From: Cymbidium sinense | Lineage: Eukaryota > Streptophyta > Magnoliopsida > Asparagales > Orchidaceae | DNA: 64,000 bases | NCBI GenBank assembly: GCA_021442155.1 | Contig: CM038228.1 | Location: forward strand, 83,147,095-83,211,094 | Reading direction: 5' to 3' | Part shown: positions 48,786 through 59,488 of the stretch, one piece after another | Numbering within the stretch: position 1 is the first letter of the stretch | Layout of the letters: each line of letters begins with the position of its first letter | Translations under genes and position numbers: made by a program | Notes under the pieces: model-generated | What the model was told of the DNA's origin: nothing | Databases searched by the model: none | The model's input: only the letters and a program-made list of their open reading frames with translations

Positions 48786-50088
48786 TTTTTATATTTAAGA
48801 ATAAAGGTGATGCACAAGAGTGTGCAAATTATAGAGGAATTTAGTTAATGTGTCATACATTAAAATTATGGGAGAGAGTAATTGAGCATAGATTATGATG
48901 TGATACAAAAGTTTCTCACAATCGCTTTTTTCATGTAGATCTACTATGGATGCTATACATTTGTTAAGAGGTTTGATGGAGAAGTATAGAGAAAGTAAGG
49001 AGGATCTACATATGATATTTATTGATTTAGAGAAAGCTTATGATAAAGTTTCAAGAGATGTTCTTTAGAGAGTTCTAGAACAGAAAAGAGTTAATATTGG
49101 TTATATTCAAGTAATTAAGGATATGTATACTAGAGCTATTACTTGTGTCCAAACACAAGGAGGATTGACAAAATATTTTCCTATTTCAGTTGGATTACAT
49201 CAAGGATCTTTAAGCCCTTATCTTTTGTTTTAGTTATGGATGCTCTTACTAGGCATTTACGTAAAGATGTACCGGTGTATGCTTTTCGATGACATTCTTC
49301 TTGTTGATAAGACTAGAGAGGGAGTCCAAGAGAAACTTGAATTATGGAGGATTATAGAGTCTAAAGGTTTTCGTTTAAGTAGATCTAAAATTGAGTATAT
49401 GGAGTGTAATTTTAGTTGTAGAAGTTCTAGTGGTAGTGTTGTGACATTAGGTGAACAAGTCATTAATAAGATTGAGCGATTCAAATATTTAGGCTCTATT
49501 GTTCAAAATGATGGTAAAATAGATGAAGATGTTATTAGTATAATTCAAGTTGGATGGTTGAAGTGGAGGAATGCATCTTTCCTATTGTGTGATAGAAAAG
49601 TTTCACTTAAACTTAAAGGAAAATTTTATAAGATGGTGGTAAGACCTGCAATGACTTATGGTGCAGAATGTTGTCCAATAAAAGAGAAGCATAAGACTAA
49701 GTTAAGTGTTACTGAGATGAGGATGCTCAAGTGGATGAGTGGCTTTACTCTTAGAGATTAAATGCGAAATGAGTATGTTCGAGAAAAAGTTGGAGTAGCT
49801 CCAGTGGCAGATAAGATTAGAGAGAGAGCCTTTAGATGATTTGGCCACATAAAGCGTCGGCCGTCCGATGACTCGGTTAGGAGATTAGATGCATTAGATT
49901 TTCCTTATGTTAAGAAAGGTAGAGGTAGACTTAAAAAGACTTGGTTAAAATGTATAAAAAATGACCTTAATATACTTGAATTAAATGAGAATTTGTCACA
50001 TAATAGGACACAATGGAGATGAAGGATTCATGTAGTCGACCCCACTTAGTGGGATGAAGGCTTGTTATTGTTGTTGTTGTGGAAGTTA
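48786..50088 (+). pseudogene. 5'-truncated RTE-type LINE, reverse transcriptase pseudogene
   Basis: Plus-strand non-LTR reverse transcriptase, readable over about 1.3 kb. In order: GDAQECANYRGI (about 48810), [20 protein letters not shown] (about 48965), [14 protein letters not shown] (about 49025), VGLHQGSLSPYL (about 49190), VMDALTRHLRKDVP (about 49235), the catalytic block as MLFDDILLVD (about 49273), then the RTE C-terminal region with VVRPAMTYGAECCPIKEKHK (about 49640) and VTEMRMLKWMSGFTLRD. After a stop follow EKVGVAPVADKIRERAFR and GRGRLKKTWLKCIKNDL. It ends GTCGACCCCACTTAGTGGGATGAAGGC plus a (TTG)n tail, typical of plant RTE LINEs. The N-terminal endonuclease is missing. Several TGG codons are now stops and the FADD motif has lost a codon and its frame, so it is dead. 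No clear target duplication. Confidence 0.9.
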
Positions 50089-51900
50089 CTTAAAAAAGAA
50101 TAAGAGATTAAAATAAAAATATTCTTCTTTGCTATGTTAAGAACTTTATCTGGATTTATCTGATCTACTTAGCACAACTTTTTGGATCATCTACGTCATT
50201 TTTACTTGTCAATGGATGAAAAAGTTTCACCAAGAAACCACATTGAAATAGCTTTGCCTTTATTTTCGGACTGTTATGATTTTATCAGTAGCTCATCCTT
50301 GTCTATCTTTATAGGAAACAATGAATTTGCAAATCTTTAAAGATTTGAATATTTATGAGAGATATGTTTTAGCCTATCAAATTATCTTTTGATTTGATTG
50401 TTACTGCTACTTCAATTTTTTTTAAAAATATAAGTAATATTTTATGATTTGACCCTAGATTGTGTGACGCTTTGCCTTCCACCTTGTTTCCATATAATTC
50501 TAGTTATTTCTACTTTTCATTACTTTCAATTCCTTCACAATTTTCTCACAATAAATTTTTTCTCACTAGATGTTATGCCAAGAGCTTCTCTAAGGTTGTT
50601 AATAAAGGCAAGTTTTAATTTTTCTTTATAAGTCATGGAGCAGATATCAATTTATCTTAGGAGTTTGGCCATTAGGGGAGACTTTATGTTTTGAGCTTCA
50701 ATGGAAGGCAAGTTTCTAAATACAATGATACAAAAAGAACTCTGTTTTTTCTAAGATCAAATTTATTCAAGGCTACGACTCCCATTTTCTCATGAACTGT
50801 CAGCTATTATTTGCATCATAATTTGATTCTAGTCTAGATAGCTCTAAATTCTTGTGCTATTATGATAGCAGTTTTTTTTTTTGCAAGAACAACTTACCAA
50901 ATAGAGTGCGAGTCTTTACTAATATATGTTAAAAATAAAATCAACTAAGGATGACTTTATCCATGTTTTTAAGAACATAGAAATTGAAGGATTAAAAAGG
51001 GTGAGGGATTGATACAAGAAAATTTTCTTTACATATTCAATAAAAGGATGGCCTATTCACACTACTAGTAGGGCATCCATTTATTGGGATAAATATTTGG
51101 TGGCTTTTTAATGAAGAACTTAAATTTTTTTTTTAAATCTATAATTGTGAGAGTTGGATCATGCGTAGTATAGTTCAAAGTCGCTCATTGAGTTAGCACT
51201 CTCTTTAGTCAATTTTTGTTGTGTAAGTGTGCAAATCCATTTTTAATTGATAATCATTATTCTACTTTTGTTTAAATTTTGTGATATATTTAGTGGTCAA
51301 AGCTTTAGTCAAGATTTTTCCTCTATCTGAATTTGACCAATCCATAGGAACAAAATTGAGGGAATTTTGAGTGATATCTTTGATTCAAACACGAGACCAT
51401 CATTGAAAAATAATAAGTTATAAATGGCGTGGGGACAATGAAAGTAAAGAAAATGCTAAGTGCTATTTGATGCTATGAGAAGGTGGATAGGATGGGAGAT
51501 GAGTTGTTGCAACCATCCAGGGTAAATGATTATTTCTTTGATAGACTTAAGTTAGTTAAACAAGCCTTTGCCAAATTTACTGAGAAAGCTGATATTGTTG
51601 GAGTGGAAAATTGATGAAGAGGTAATGACAATTGAAGTGTAATTTGAAATGCAAATTGTTGCCTTACAAAATAACTCAAGATTGGTTGTGTGCCTGTTAA
51701 GGCGTGAATATTATTTGGACAAGTAAAGTTTATTGATTAAAAAATGGATTTAAAAATGCACGCCTCACTAAAACTCAGGCGAGGCATATCTTGAATTGCA
51801 CTGTATAACACCAATGAGGTGTAAACCTCATTGATTTTTTTCAAAAAAAACGCTTAGGTACGGTGAAATTTTTATTGCTCTATTTTAAACAATGCCCAAA
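50089..51900. other. No gene recognised, 1.8 kb
   Basis: This is AT-rich sequence with only short chance ORFs (for example 50449-50631). Near 51690-51860 a stretch has GGCGTG / CACGCC and CAGGCGAGGC words that might be the rim of a decayed DNA transposon, but I could not define ends. Confidence 0.5.
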
Positions 51901-52151
51901 AAATTATTCTTTGGGTGACTTGATGAATAGGCGACAAATTTTTTATTATTTTTCTCAACATTGATATGACTGTGATGAGATCGAGTAGTTTTGCCAATAT
52001 CTCTAGTTGTTGCAATTCAAAGGTATATCTGAAAGATCCTTAACACAAACCATGGGTATGTGATGCTTGAGCTATTACTACCTCCAAGTCTGTCACTTCC
52101 AATATTGACCTTTAAAATCTCACAATAAAGTTTCTTAGGGACTTGTCTTCT

Positions 52152-52159
52152 ATTTCATC
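52152..52159. repeat. hAT target site duplication, left (ATTTCATC)
   Basis: These eight bases are identical to 52765-52772 on the other side of the element. An 8-bp duplication is diagnostic of hAT-superfamily insertion. Confidence 0.9.
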
Positions 52160-52764
52160 TAGGGCTGCAAATGAACAGAACCGAACCGAGCGGAGCTCGC
52201 TCGAAGTTCGTTTGCCGATTGAGCTCGAAGCTCGCTCGAGCTCGATTCGAGCTTTTAGATGGTGTTCGAGAGCTCGCTTAAAAAACGTGTGTTGGTCGGT
52301 TGTTTGTGAAGCTCGGTTCAGATTAGGCTTATCGAGCCTATTAACAAGCAGCTCGTTTAATGAAATAAATGAGCCTTAATCGAGCCTTAATCGAGCCTTA
52401 ATCGAGCCATTATCGAGCCTTAATCGAGCCATTATCGAGCCTTAATCGAGCCTTATACAGTATCGTTTATGAACAAGCCTTAATCGAGCCTTAATCGAGC
52501 CTTATACAGTATCGTTTATAAACAAGCCTTAATCAAGCCTTAATCGAGCCCATTATCGAGCTCCTTAACGAGCTTGTTCGCGAGCTTTAAATGATACGCA
52601 ACATACGAACGAACAATAACTTGTTCAAGCTTGTTCATTTAACAATCGAGTATTTACAAAAGTGTTCAAGCTCGTTCGATTAATTAAATGAATGAACATA
52701 AACGAGCTCTAATCGAGCCGAGTCACGAGTAGCTTGTTGAACGCTCGGTTCGTTTACACCCCTA
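52160..52764. mobile_element. Non-autonomous hAT-like element (605 bp)
   Basis: The left end reads TAGGGCTGCAAATGAAC. The reverse complement of the right end reads TAGGGGTGTAAACGAACCG. These are matching terminal inverted repeats, with three differences in the first 17 positions. A perfect 8-bp duplication ATTTCATC flanks it. The interior is rich in GAGCTCG and CTCGAGC words. It holds a degenerate array of TTAATCGAGCC units (about 52375-52570), which includes a duplicated block containing ATACAGTATCGTTTATGAAC. There is no transposase. The ORF at 52143-52379 crosses the element boundary and is not a gene. It is inserted in the gag remnant. Confidence 0.9.
52375..52570. repeat. Tandem TTAATCGAGCC array inside the hAT-like element
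   Basis: About ten units of the form (C/T)TTAATCGAGC(C) or ATTATCGAGCC, about 11-12 bases each, are interrupted twice by TATACAGTATCGTTTATGAAC-like blocks. The pattern suggests replication slippage in a longer unit. Confidence 0.85.
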
Positions 52765-52772
52765 ATTTCATC
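52765..52772. repeat. hAT target site duplication, right (ATTTCATC)
   Basis: This is the exact partner of 52152-52159. Confidence 0.9.
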
Positions 52773-53426
52773 ACCAATAGGGCTAGTAAAGCCTACAGAT
52801 TCTTTAGCGGCTTCTAAACATTAATGAATTGACTTATAATCATCATTTTGAACTCGACAAAGACATTATCACACGTAGTCGAACCAAGAAGATCCATGCG
52901 ATAGGTGATTCGTTGAAAGTAGTGAAGACAATATGAAACTTTAGAGCATCCTCTATATCCAATAGGGATGTAGTTGACTCAATATAAGCTACATGATCAA
53001 CAGGGTTTGTCTTCCCCTAGTAAGCATCAAGATGTGGAATCTTAACTTTTTTTTGATGGTTTTGCTTTAGTGATCTTCCTTGAGAATGTATTTATTAATT
53101 GAGCCTTTCTCATTTTAATCCATTGGGAAGGAGTTGACTACTCATAGTTGTTTGGGTGGTAGGTTTCATTTGCTTCTAAAGGTCAAGTTATCACCCTGAA
53201 ACTTAAAGGTCTCCTTCAAATGATAGAATTAGATGATCTCTCCAATTCTTCCACACTTAGAATGATTCTAAGAATGGGCACCAAGGCTCCTTGAATCATT
53301 CTTGTCATCCTCTTTGTCTTTGCCAATTATTTATTACTCACTAGCTCTAGGTTGCTCCATGTTAACTGATGCATTTTTATGGTGCTGCTCTGCTTGTCGT
53401 ATTGCTTGGTTTTTATTTCTTGGCAT

Positions 53427-54388
53427 TAATTCACACTTACAATATCTATGAGATTGTTGAATTCAAATTTTTCTGTAGACAATATCAAAACTTTACAAAA
53501 ATCACACGACAGAATAAAAAATAGATGAAAAAGATAGAATTCGAAGAATCTAGAAAGTGAAGCTTTGGAATTTTATTAAAGACATGACTAAATATTTATA
53601 AGGCGATATTGTACTACAAATTGCAGGACATGGTTAGAAGAGTCAATATGTCCGAATGCTATAGAAGTTTGATCAGTTTTGGTCCTTTTGGAGAATATTG
53701 ATAGTGTCCTCCATTTTTTGTAGCACTAAACCTCATTTTGAACCTATAAATTGGAGTCAGTGGATGAACCTAACACATTTTAATTGGCCTAAGTAGCTTA
53801 TGCATTCTTATAAAAACTAGTAAAATCTCAATATAATTTTTTATTGCCTTTTCTTTCTCTATATTCTTTTTATTAGGTTTGTTTTATACTTGTCAATAAG
53901 ATTGTGGTATCACCAGGCACCCACGAACAAATTGAATCTAAAAATATCTATAAGGACTACCAATGTGAATAAAATATAATGAGTGTTAGCTTTAGAGGAT
54001 TGCCATAGGAACACGGCATCCTTAGTGTCACTAGTTGATTTCTGGTGATGTCATTGTTTTTGATAACTTTCCACATCAACGGTTTATCCAACTAGTCTTG
54101 ATAACATTAGTCTATTTTTTTTTTTGAAGTGGAGCTAAAAATGTCCAAAATATGATCTAAGAATAATTTTTATATACATCTTAAAAGAAATTTTGACAAT
54201 TACTAAGTGATAGCACTTATAAATATTGTGTCACTTCTTATAGTTAAAACAAAATATTTTAGACAGATAACATTTTCTATAATTTTCAATTTTTATATGT
54301 ATTTTTCTATTTTTTTTCCATCAATATATCCGAAACCTAACTAAGTGGGGAATGTAAGAAAAGAAGTGAGTGAATTTTTTTATTGCAG
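53427..54388 (-). other. Possible leader/LTR of the gag remnant, otherwise no gene
   Basis: Upstream of gag in minus-strand sense, a TATA-like TTATAAATA lies near 53592-53600. It is followed in sense by a short AATAAAA (about 53570) and a pyrimidine-rich stretch leading to the gag ATG. This fits an LTR/R region and leader, but I see no primer binding site or second LTR. The rest, to 54388, holds nothing recognised. Confidence 0.35.
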
Positions 54389-55101
54389 ATGGATGATTCT
54401 ATCTTCTAATCATATGTACAGACCATTACTTTTTGAGAATGCTCCTTATACTGCAAGTGAACAAACCTTGCCCAAATTGGGCTCTAATCCTTACTCTTGG
54501 TCAAAGGTGGGGAGTTTAATTTCCATCCAGCAATTATAGTGATTTCCCAATTTCTACATCCGTATTTACTATGTTATTAATTATCTTGTTATAAACATTT
54601 TTGGATTTCTCAGCCCAGCAGCATCATTTTCGTGGATTGTCCAGTTGGTACTGGGTTTTCTTTCCCACGGAGCTCTGAAAATTATTACAGTGATGACCTG
54701 CTTTTTCAAGATGTTGTTTACAGATTCATAAGAAAGGTAGGGCCGGTAAAGTTTTCAGATTTATGAGAGGTATATTTTAGTTGTCCTTGATAGACATTGT
54801 TCTTCTAATGCATGACAGAGAAGTGCTTTGCATTCTTCGACTGGACTCTTTTTATATTAGCTAAAACACTATTCCACGTTATGCATCATAGTAGTAATTG
54901 TTACAATAGATAACAAAACCCTTGCGTTACTTGTGCATGGGGTTTTTTTTCCCTAAATGATGTTTTACCCGATAGAACTGGTTTTTCATATGATTTTTAC
55001 AGAGTGTTTAGCACCACATAAATCAAGTGTTTAATTTCCAGTGGTTTATGGATCACCCTCATTTCACGTCGAATCCATTCTATGTTGCTGGCGACTCCTT
55101 T
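54389..55101 (+). pseudogene. Serine carboxypeptidase-like (SCPL) gene fragment
   Basis: There are three plus-strand exons. Exon 54389-54506 (after TTGCAG, before GTGGGG) gives PLLFENAPYTASEQTLPKLG, then SNPYSWSK. Exon 54614-54736 (after CTCAG, before GTAGGG) gives PSSIIFVDCPVGTGFSF, then PRSSENYYSDDLLFQDVVYR, FIRK. Exon 55042-55101 (after TTCCAG) gives WFMDHPHFTSNPFYVAGDS, then FI and a stop. These match SCPL proteins in order: NPYSWTK, IIF.D.PVGTGFSY, WL..HPEF.SNPFY..GDSYSG. The nucleophile Ser codon is 55096-55098. SCPL proteins are secreted or vacuolar peptidases or acyltransferases. The N-terminal part (oxyanion GGPGCSS) and everything after GDS (Asp and His of the triad) are missing nearby, and the frame stops within the nucleophile motif. 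It is a truncated pseudogene, or less likely part of a gene broken by assembly error. Confidence 0.8.
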
Positions 55102-56899
55102 ATTTAATACCATTTTAACTTTTGAGAAAAACAAATCAAAGGCATTCATAGGATTACTGAAAAATATGATCAAGTAGCTATTCTTCATCAAAAACCCAAC
55201 ATCAATTTGACATCATTTGAACTACATTATATGATTTCAGAGATAAATTTCTTCATGGTGCTTATATGTAAACCCCATCTTGAAGCCCTTTACATTTTTT
55301 TCTATTTATTATCTCCACTTTGATAAAGCCAAGAAAGATGGCATTGTCTAAAATGCATTCAATATGGTTGCAAGATACACCATAAATATGAAAATTCTTT
55401 CATGGGGTTACAAAGTCATTCTTAATCAATTTCTTGAAATTTGAAAGTTTGAAATTTCTGTTAATTTTGAAAGTTTCAACATCTATTTCACTTCCAACCA
55501 TTTGAAAATTCGATTGTTTAGGTTTTGAAGGTGAACGGCGATGACCAACCATTAATGTAATAAATTTTTTTGATGAACTTACTCCAAAGGAACTTATATA
55601 GAACTCTTTAGGGTAAGAGTTTTGTAGGTCTTAGGAGAATTGTTGTAGCATAAAAAGATTAATTTGAGAAAATTCTAGTTCTTTATTTAGTGTTAGATTT
55701 TATTTTAATTTTAGTTTTAGTATTAGTGTTAACTTTATTTTGTTTTAAATGATATGATTGATTTGAATTTGGATTAAATAATAGTTATTTAGGAGTTACC
55801 TTGATTTATATTTCATTTGATTTTAAATTAGTTTGTGTGGGGAAGGCATGAAGGAATTTTACTTATTCAATAATGTCTTTGATATAAGGTAGTATATAGA
55901 CGATTAAGGAATGGAATAAGAAATATTGACAATCATATAAATAGCTGCAAATTTTAAAAATAGATTCTTGATTTTCACATTAATCAATATAATCTCAACC
56001 TTTTCTTGAATTTCTAGCATATGCATGTCTTTAAACACTCCTCTTCAAATTACTGAATAAATATCACTTCATTCCTAGCTTGCTATTAATATCCTGAACT
56101 ATGTATTGTTGAATTATCTAAATATTTATGAAGCCACCTAATATGTTTTATTAATTTTAAAATTAGTCACAAATATTTATGAATTTTCAAAGTCTTGAAA
56201 AAATTATATAAGGAAAATTCCTTAATTTTTTTTATTTAGTATGATTCATTTTTAGAAATTAATTTTATATTTTTTATGTTTTTTATAATTATTTATGAAT
56301 TTTGAAAGGGTTTTAGTATGGTTTAAGCTTTTTTTAATTCAAATTGCACAGTTAATGAGTCATTTACCCATGACTCATAGTGTCGCACTTTGGAAACATG
56401 ATCTAATGACAACATTAAATAAGTGAGGCCATTTGATCAATAGATTAAATTAGCTTGGGTGAATAAAGCAACTAAGGACTTGAATGATATTTATTTATCT
56501 AATTTAATTAGATTAAACAACTTACACATCATCCCTAAATTTGGTAAGAATGATGACCATTTGTTCAAATGGATTACGATTACCAAAAATTTAGCGTCCA
56601 TTCTGATGCTTTAGTATGGAGATTGAGATGTTTAGATCTATGGTTTAATCTAGAGATCATTGTACACAAACTTACACTTGAAGGTCTATGAGAGTACCTC
56701 TAGAACAATTATGCAATGGTTAGGAAGCTTCACTTGGATGATGTGAAGTGGTTTTGAGCTGCTCTTCTCTTGCCTCATCTTTGATTGCTCTATGTTGGAG
56801 AATCTTGCCACAACTTCGTAGGAGCTTTCTGGAACTAGAAATATAAGGTTGAAAGAAGGGACAAATTGTTGGGCTCAACTCACATCATCGAAGGAAAAT
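55102..56899. other. No gene recognised, 1.8 kb
   Basis: This is AT-rich sequence. I looked for the missing SCPL exons (the segment after GDSYSG, and the D and H active-site exons) and did not find them. Only chance ORFs are present. Confidence 0.5.
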
Positions 56900-56902
56900 T
56901 TA

Positions 56903-57182
56903 GGGTATGTTTGGGGCAATTGCAGCAGTATGAAAAAGCAGTGGAGAAGTTATTGTAGAAGAAGCTACTGTCTAAGAAATTATGATGAATATTATACTTT
57001 TTTATTATTTTAAAAAAGTTAGACCATATCTTTTTGGTAGCCTCGACATTGTCAGGTCAGGTTGGATAATGCAACTTTCTCATCTCAAATTCTTCAAAAT
57101 GCAATCATAATGCATTTCCCAAATAACACTATAATGCATTTTTCCATCGCACTACGCTAACACCGCTGTCCCAAATGCACTC
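56903..57182. mobile_element. Tourist-like MITE (PIF/Harbinger type), 280 bp
   Basis: The left end GGGTATGTTTGGGGCA and the reverse complement of the right end GAGTGCATTTGGGACA are imperfect inverted repeats (12 of 16 match). TTA flanks both sides (56900-56902 and 57183-57185), the 3-bp target used by PIF/Harbinger elements. There is no coding capacity. It is a MITE by size and ends; the superfamily call rests on the TTA and the GGGTRTGTTTGG-like end. Confidence 0.7.
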
Positions 57183-57534
57183 TTAGTGATCAAATGATAA
57201 TATTCAGAGTTCGATGAAATTATGGAATTAATAGATCTATTTTGTTCTTTTAGCCTACAATAGGGTTAATTAGGATACTCATATATGAATCAAACCCAAT
57301 TCATGAGCTCCTTTTCTTCTTCGAGGGACATTGGACATTTTGATGTTTTTTCTAATGGTAAAGCCATTAATATCTTCTCAAGTAATCTCCCACTAGGGCT
57401 ATTGTATAATGTTATAGCAAGCAACTATTGTGACTTCTCACAACACTATCAGCGTCATCATCATATTCTTTTGCAAGCCAACTTCAATTCCATCTCTAGC
57501 TAGTTCCTATTCTACTCCATCAGATTTCTATTGT

Positions 57535-57767
57535 GACTTTTCGCTCGAGTTGATGAATCGAGTTCGATCCTATCATCTCTTAGGAAAGCTAATCTCGAGC
57601 TTGAGCTTGAGTTGGACATCAAGTAGATGAGTTGAGCTCAGGTTACCTCTAACTCATCGTATGAGCTTGACTTATACTTGAGCTTGAGTCTGAGTTGGTC
57701 ATTAAATAGGTGAGTTGAGCTCAAGTTAACCTTAACTAGAGCTTGATTTGAGTCATTTACACCTCTA
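57535..57767. mobile_element. Decayed hAT-like remnant, right end only
   Basis: GAGCTTGAG / CTCAAG-rich sequence ends in TCATTTACACCTCTA. Its reverse complement TAGAGGTGTAAATGA resembles the terminal repeat of the element at 52160-52764. The left end is not recognisable. Two internal near-copies share GAGTTGGACATCAAGTAGAT / GAGTTGGTCATTAAATAGGT followed by GAGTTGAGCTCA. Confidence 0.5.
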
Positions 57768-58434
57768 AAAGGAAGGGTACTATCCATTCAAAAAAAATTT
57801 ACTTTATATGTAGCATAATTCTCATAATTGAAAAAAGTCATTGATACTTATTTTGGGAGAAATTAATATACCTGAATGTTCAGTTCAAATAAAATTATTC
57901 TCTTATGTATTTGTGGATTATTTATTGAAATTTATCACTAATGAAATTATTTCGATTAAGTTTGAATTAACCATTGTTTGAACTTAGTTCTTACATTTTC
58001 TTCACAAATGTTTGTCACACAATGCTTTCTTTAGCATGCTAGATTACATATTTTTCTTTCCTCAAAAACCATTCATAACAATCTCTTTTGAGAATACAAT
58101 AGAATATTCCTTATGGACCATAATTTCATCTCAAATAAACTTTGATGCATATTTTTTAAGAATTAAATAGCGATGATTTGCTTCTAATTACAGTTACCAA
58201 ATTACTCATCTAAAAATGAAAGAAGCACTAATCTTTTAAACATATTTTATCGTTTAAAATCATTAATTTTAAATGAATAAGATGGGTAGTAACTAGAAGG
58301 CAAAAATTATGATTGAAAAAGTATTTTTTTAATATATTTAGCTGTTTCAAAATATTAACAATTTTAAAGTTACAATGGTTGGTAAAAGATGTGTGAGAAT
58401 AAATGGATTCATTTTAAATAAAAAATAATTTAAT

Positions 58435-58470
58435 TCTCTCTCTCTCTCTCTCCCTCTCTCTCTCTCTCTT
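58435..58470. repeat. (CT)n microsatellite
   Basis: 36 bases of CT repeats with a single CC interruption. Confidence 0.95.
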
Positions 58471-59447
58471 CACGCGCATGTGCATTATATCTGTAAGTTT
58501 TGTGGAGGCTATATATAACATTTTATCATTTTGAAATGATAATACTGATTACTTGAATATAAAACTCTCCCAAATACCATTTTTTTACTAATTATATTTC
58601 TTCTAATCTTCATCATGTTCACTTCCAATATTTTTTTAAAATTTTGTTAACAAAAAACTAGTACACTTAGCCTAAAATTTAATATTCTATAGAAATTAGA
58701 ATTTATTTTATAATTCACATTTAATTAAATATTAATGTGATATATAATTTTTAATAATATCATAAATACTTCTACATTTTTATTTATTTTATTTCATTTT
58801 TAAAATTTTTAAATACATGCGAAACCATTTTAAAATATTTAAGTTTTCTATGGCTTATATTAAATTCTTTTTTTTAAAAAAAATTTATATTCAAAATTTG
58901 TTAAAGGAAGGACTATTTTAGTTTTTTTTTCCTAAAAAATAATTGCAGTATAAAATAAATATAATAACAAATAAATGTGGTTGTTTTGATAAGTACATTC
59001 TAAATGTCTGAATTTATTATTATTTTTTGTGCATATTTGGATTAGTAAATGACTAAGTGGATACCTCCAAATTGGATGTATTTCAAAACATTGAAATTAT
59101 ATTAAATAGGGAATTCCAAATGTTTTTAAATTTTATGTTGCATTTATTTTTCTCTTTCCAAATATTAGGATTTTTAAAACTCCTACATTCCTTTCATAAC
59201 ACACTTAAAATACTTTTAATGGAAGACCTTTACAAAAAAAAAAAAAATTTCAATTATTGAATAAATAATTAATAAATTAAAGGAAGATTTACATACATAC
59301 CACGCAAACAATTCTTATGTATTTAAAAAATCTAATACTTAAAGTTAGATATTTACTTATTTAATATTTTTCTATGCTTAAAAATGTGCATTTCACTTTT
59401 TAAAATTGAATGATAGTAATATTTTTGAAATAATATTGAAGATTGAA

Positions 59448-59488
59448 ATATATATATATATATATATCTATATATGTGTGTGTGTGTA
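59448..59488. repeat. Compound (TA)n(TG)n microsatellite
   Basis: A TA run with one CT interruption passes into a TG run, about 41 bases in all. Confidence 0.95.

Larger units (their letters stand above)
51905..53426 (-). pseudogene. gag remnant of another Ty3/gypsy element, split by a hAT insertion
   Basis: Minus strand. A possible start codon is at 53426-53424 (MPRNKNQAIRQAEQHHKN). Further on comes VKIPHLDAY(stop)GKTNPVDHVAYIE, then DALKFHIVFTTFNESPIAWI, matching gypsy capsid domains (P..DAYDGKTDP.DH...F). After the hAT insertion (52160-52764) the reading resumes with EDKSLRNFIVRF and SILEVTDLEVVIAQA, matching the following capsid region (ESLR.F..RF....L.I.DL). Stops and frameshifts are frequent. 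Capsid forms the particle in intact relatives. No protease or polymerase was seen to the left. Possible leader/LTR sequence lies upstream. Confidence 0.7.

Noticed and set aside
52143..52379. A 78-codon ORF rich in Arg and Ser
   Set aside because: It begins outside the hAT-like element and runs across its boundary into GAGCTC-rich repeat. It has no family signature.
54997..55191. A 64-codon minus-strand ORF
   Set aside because: It is the shadow of SCPL exon three on the opposite strand.
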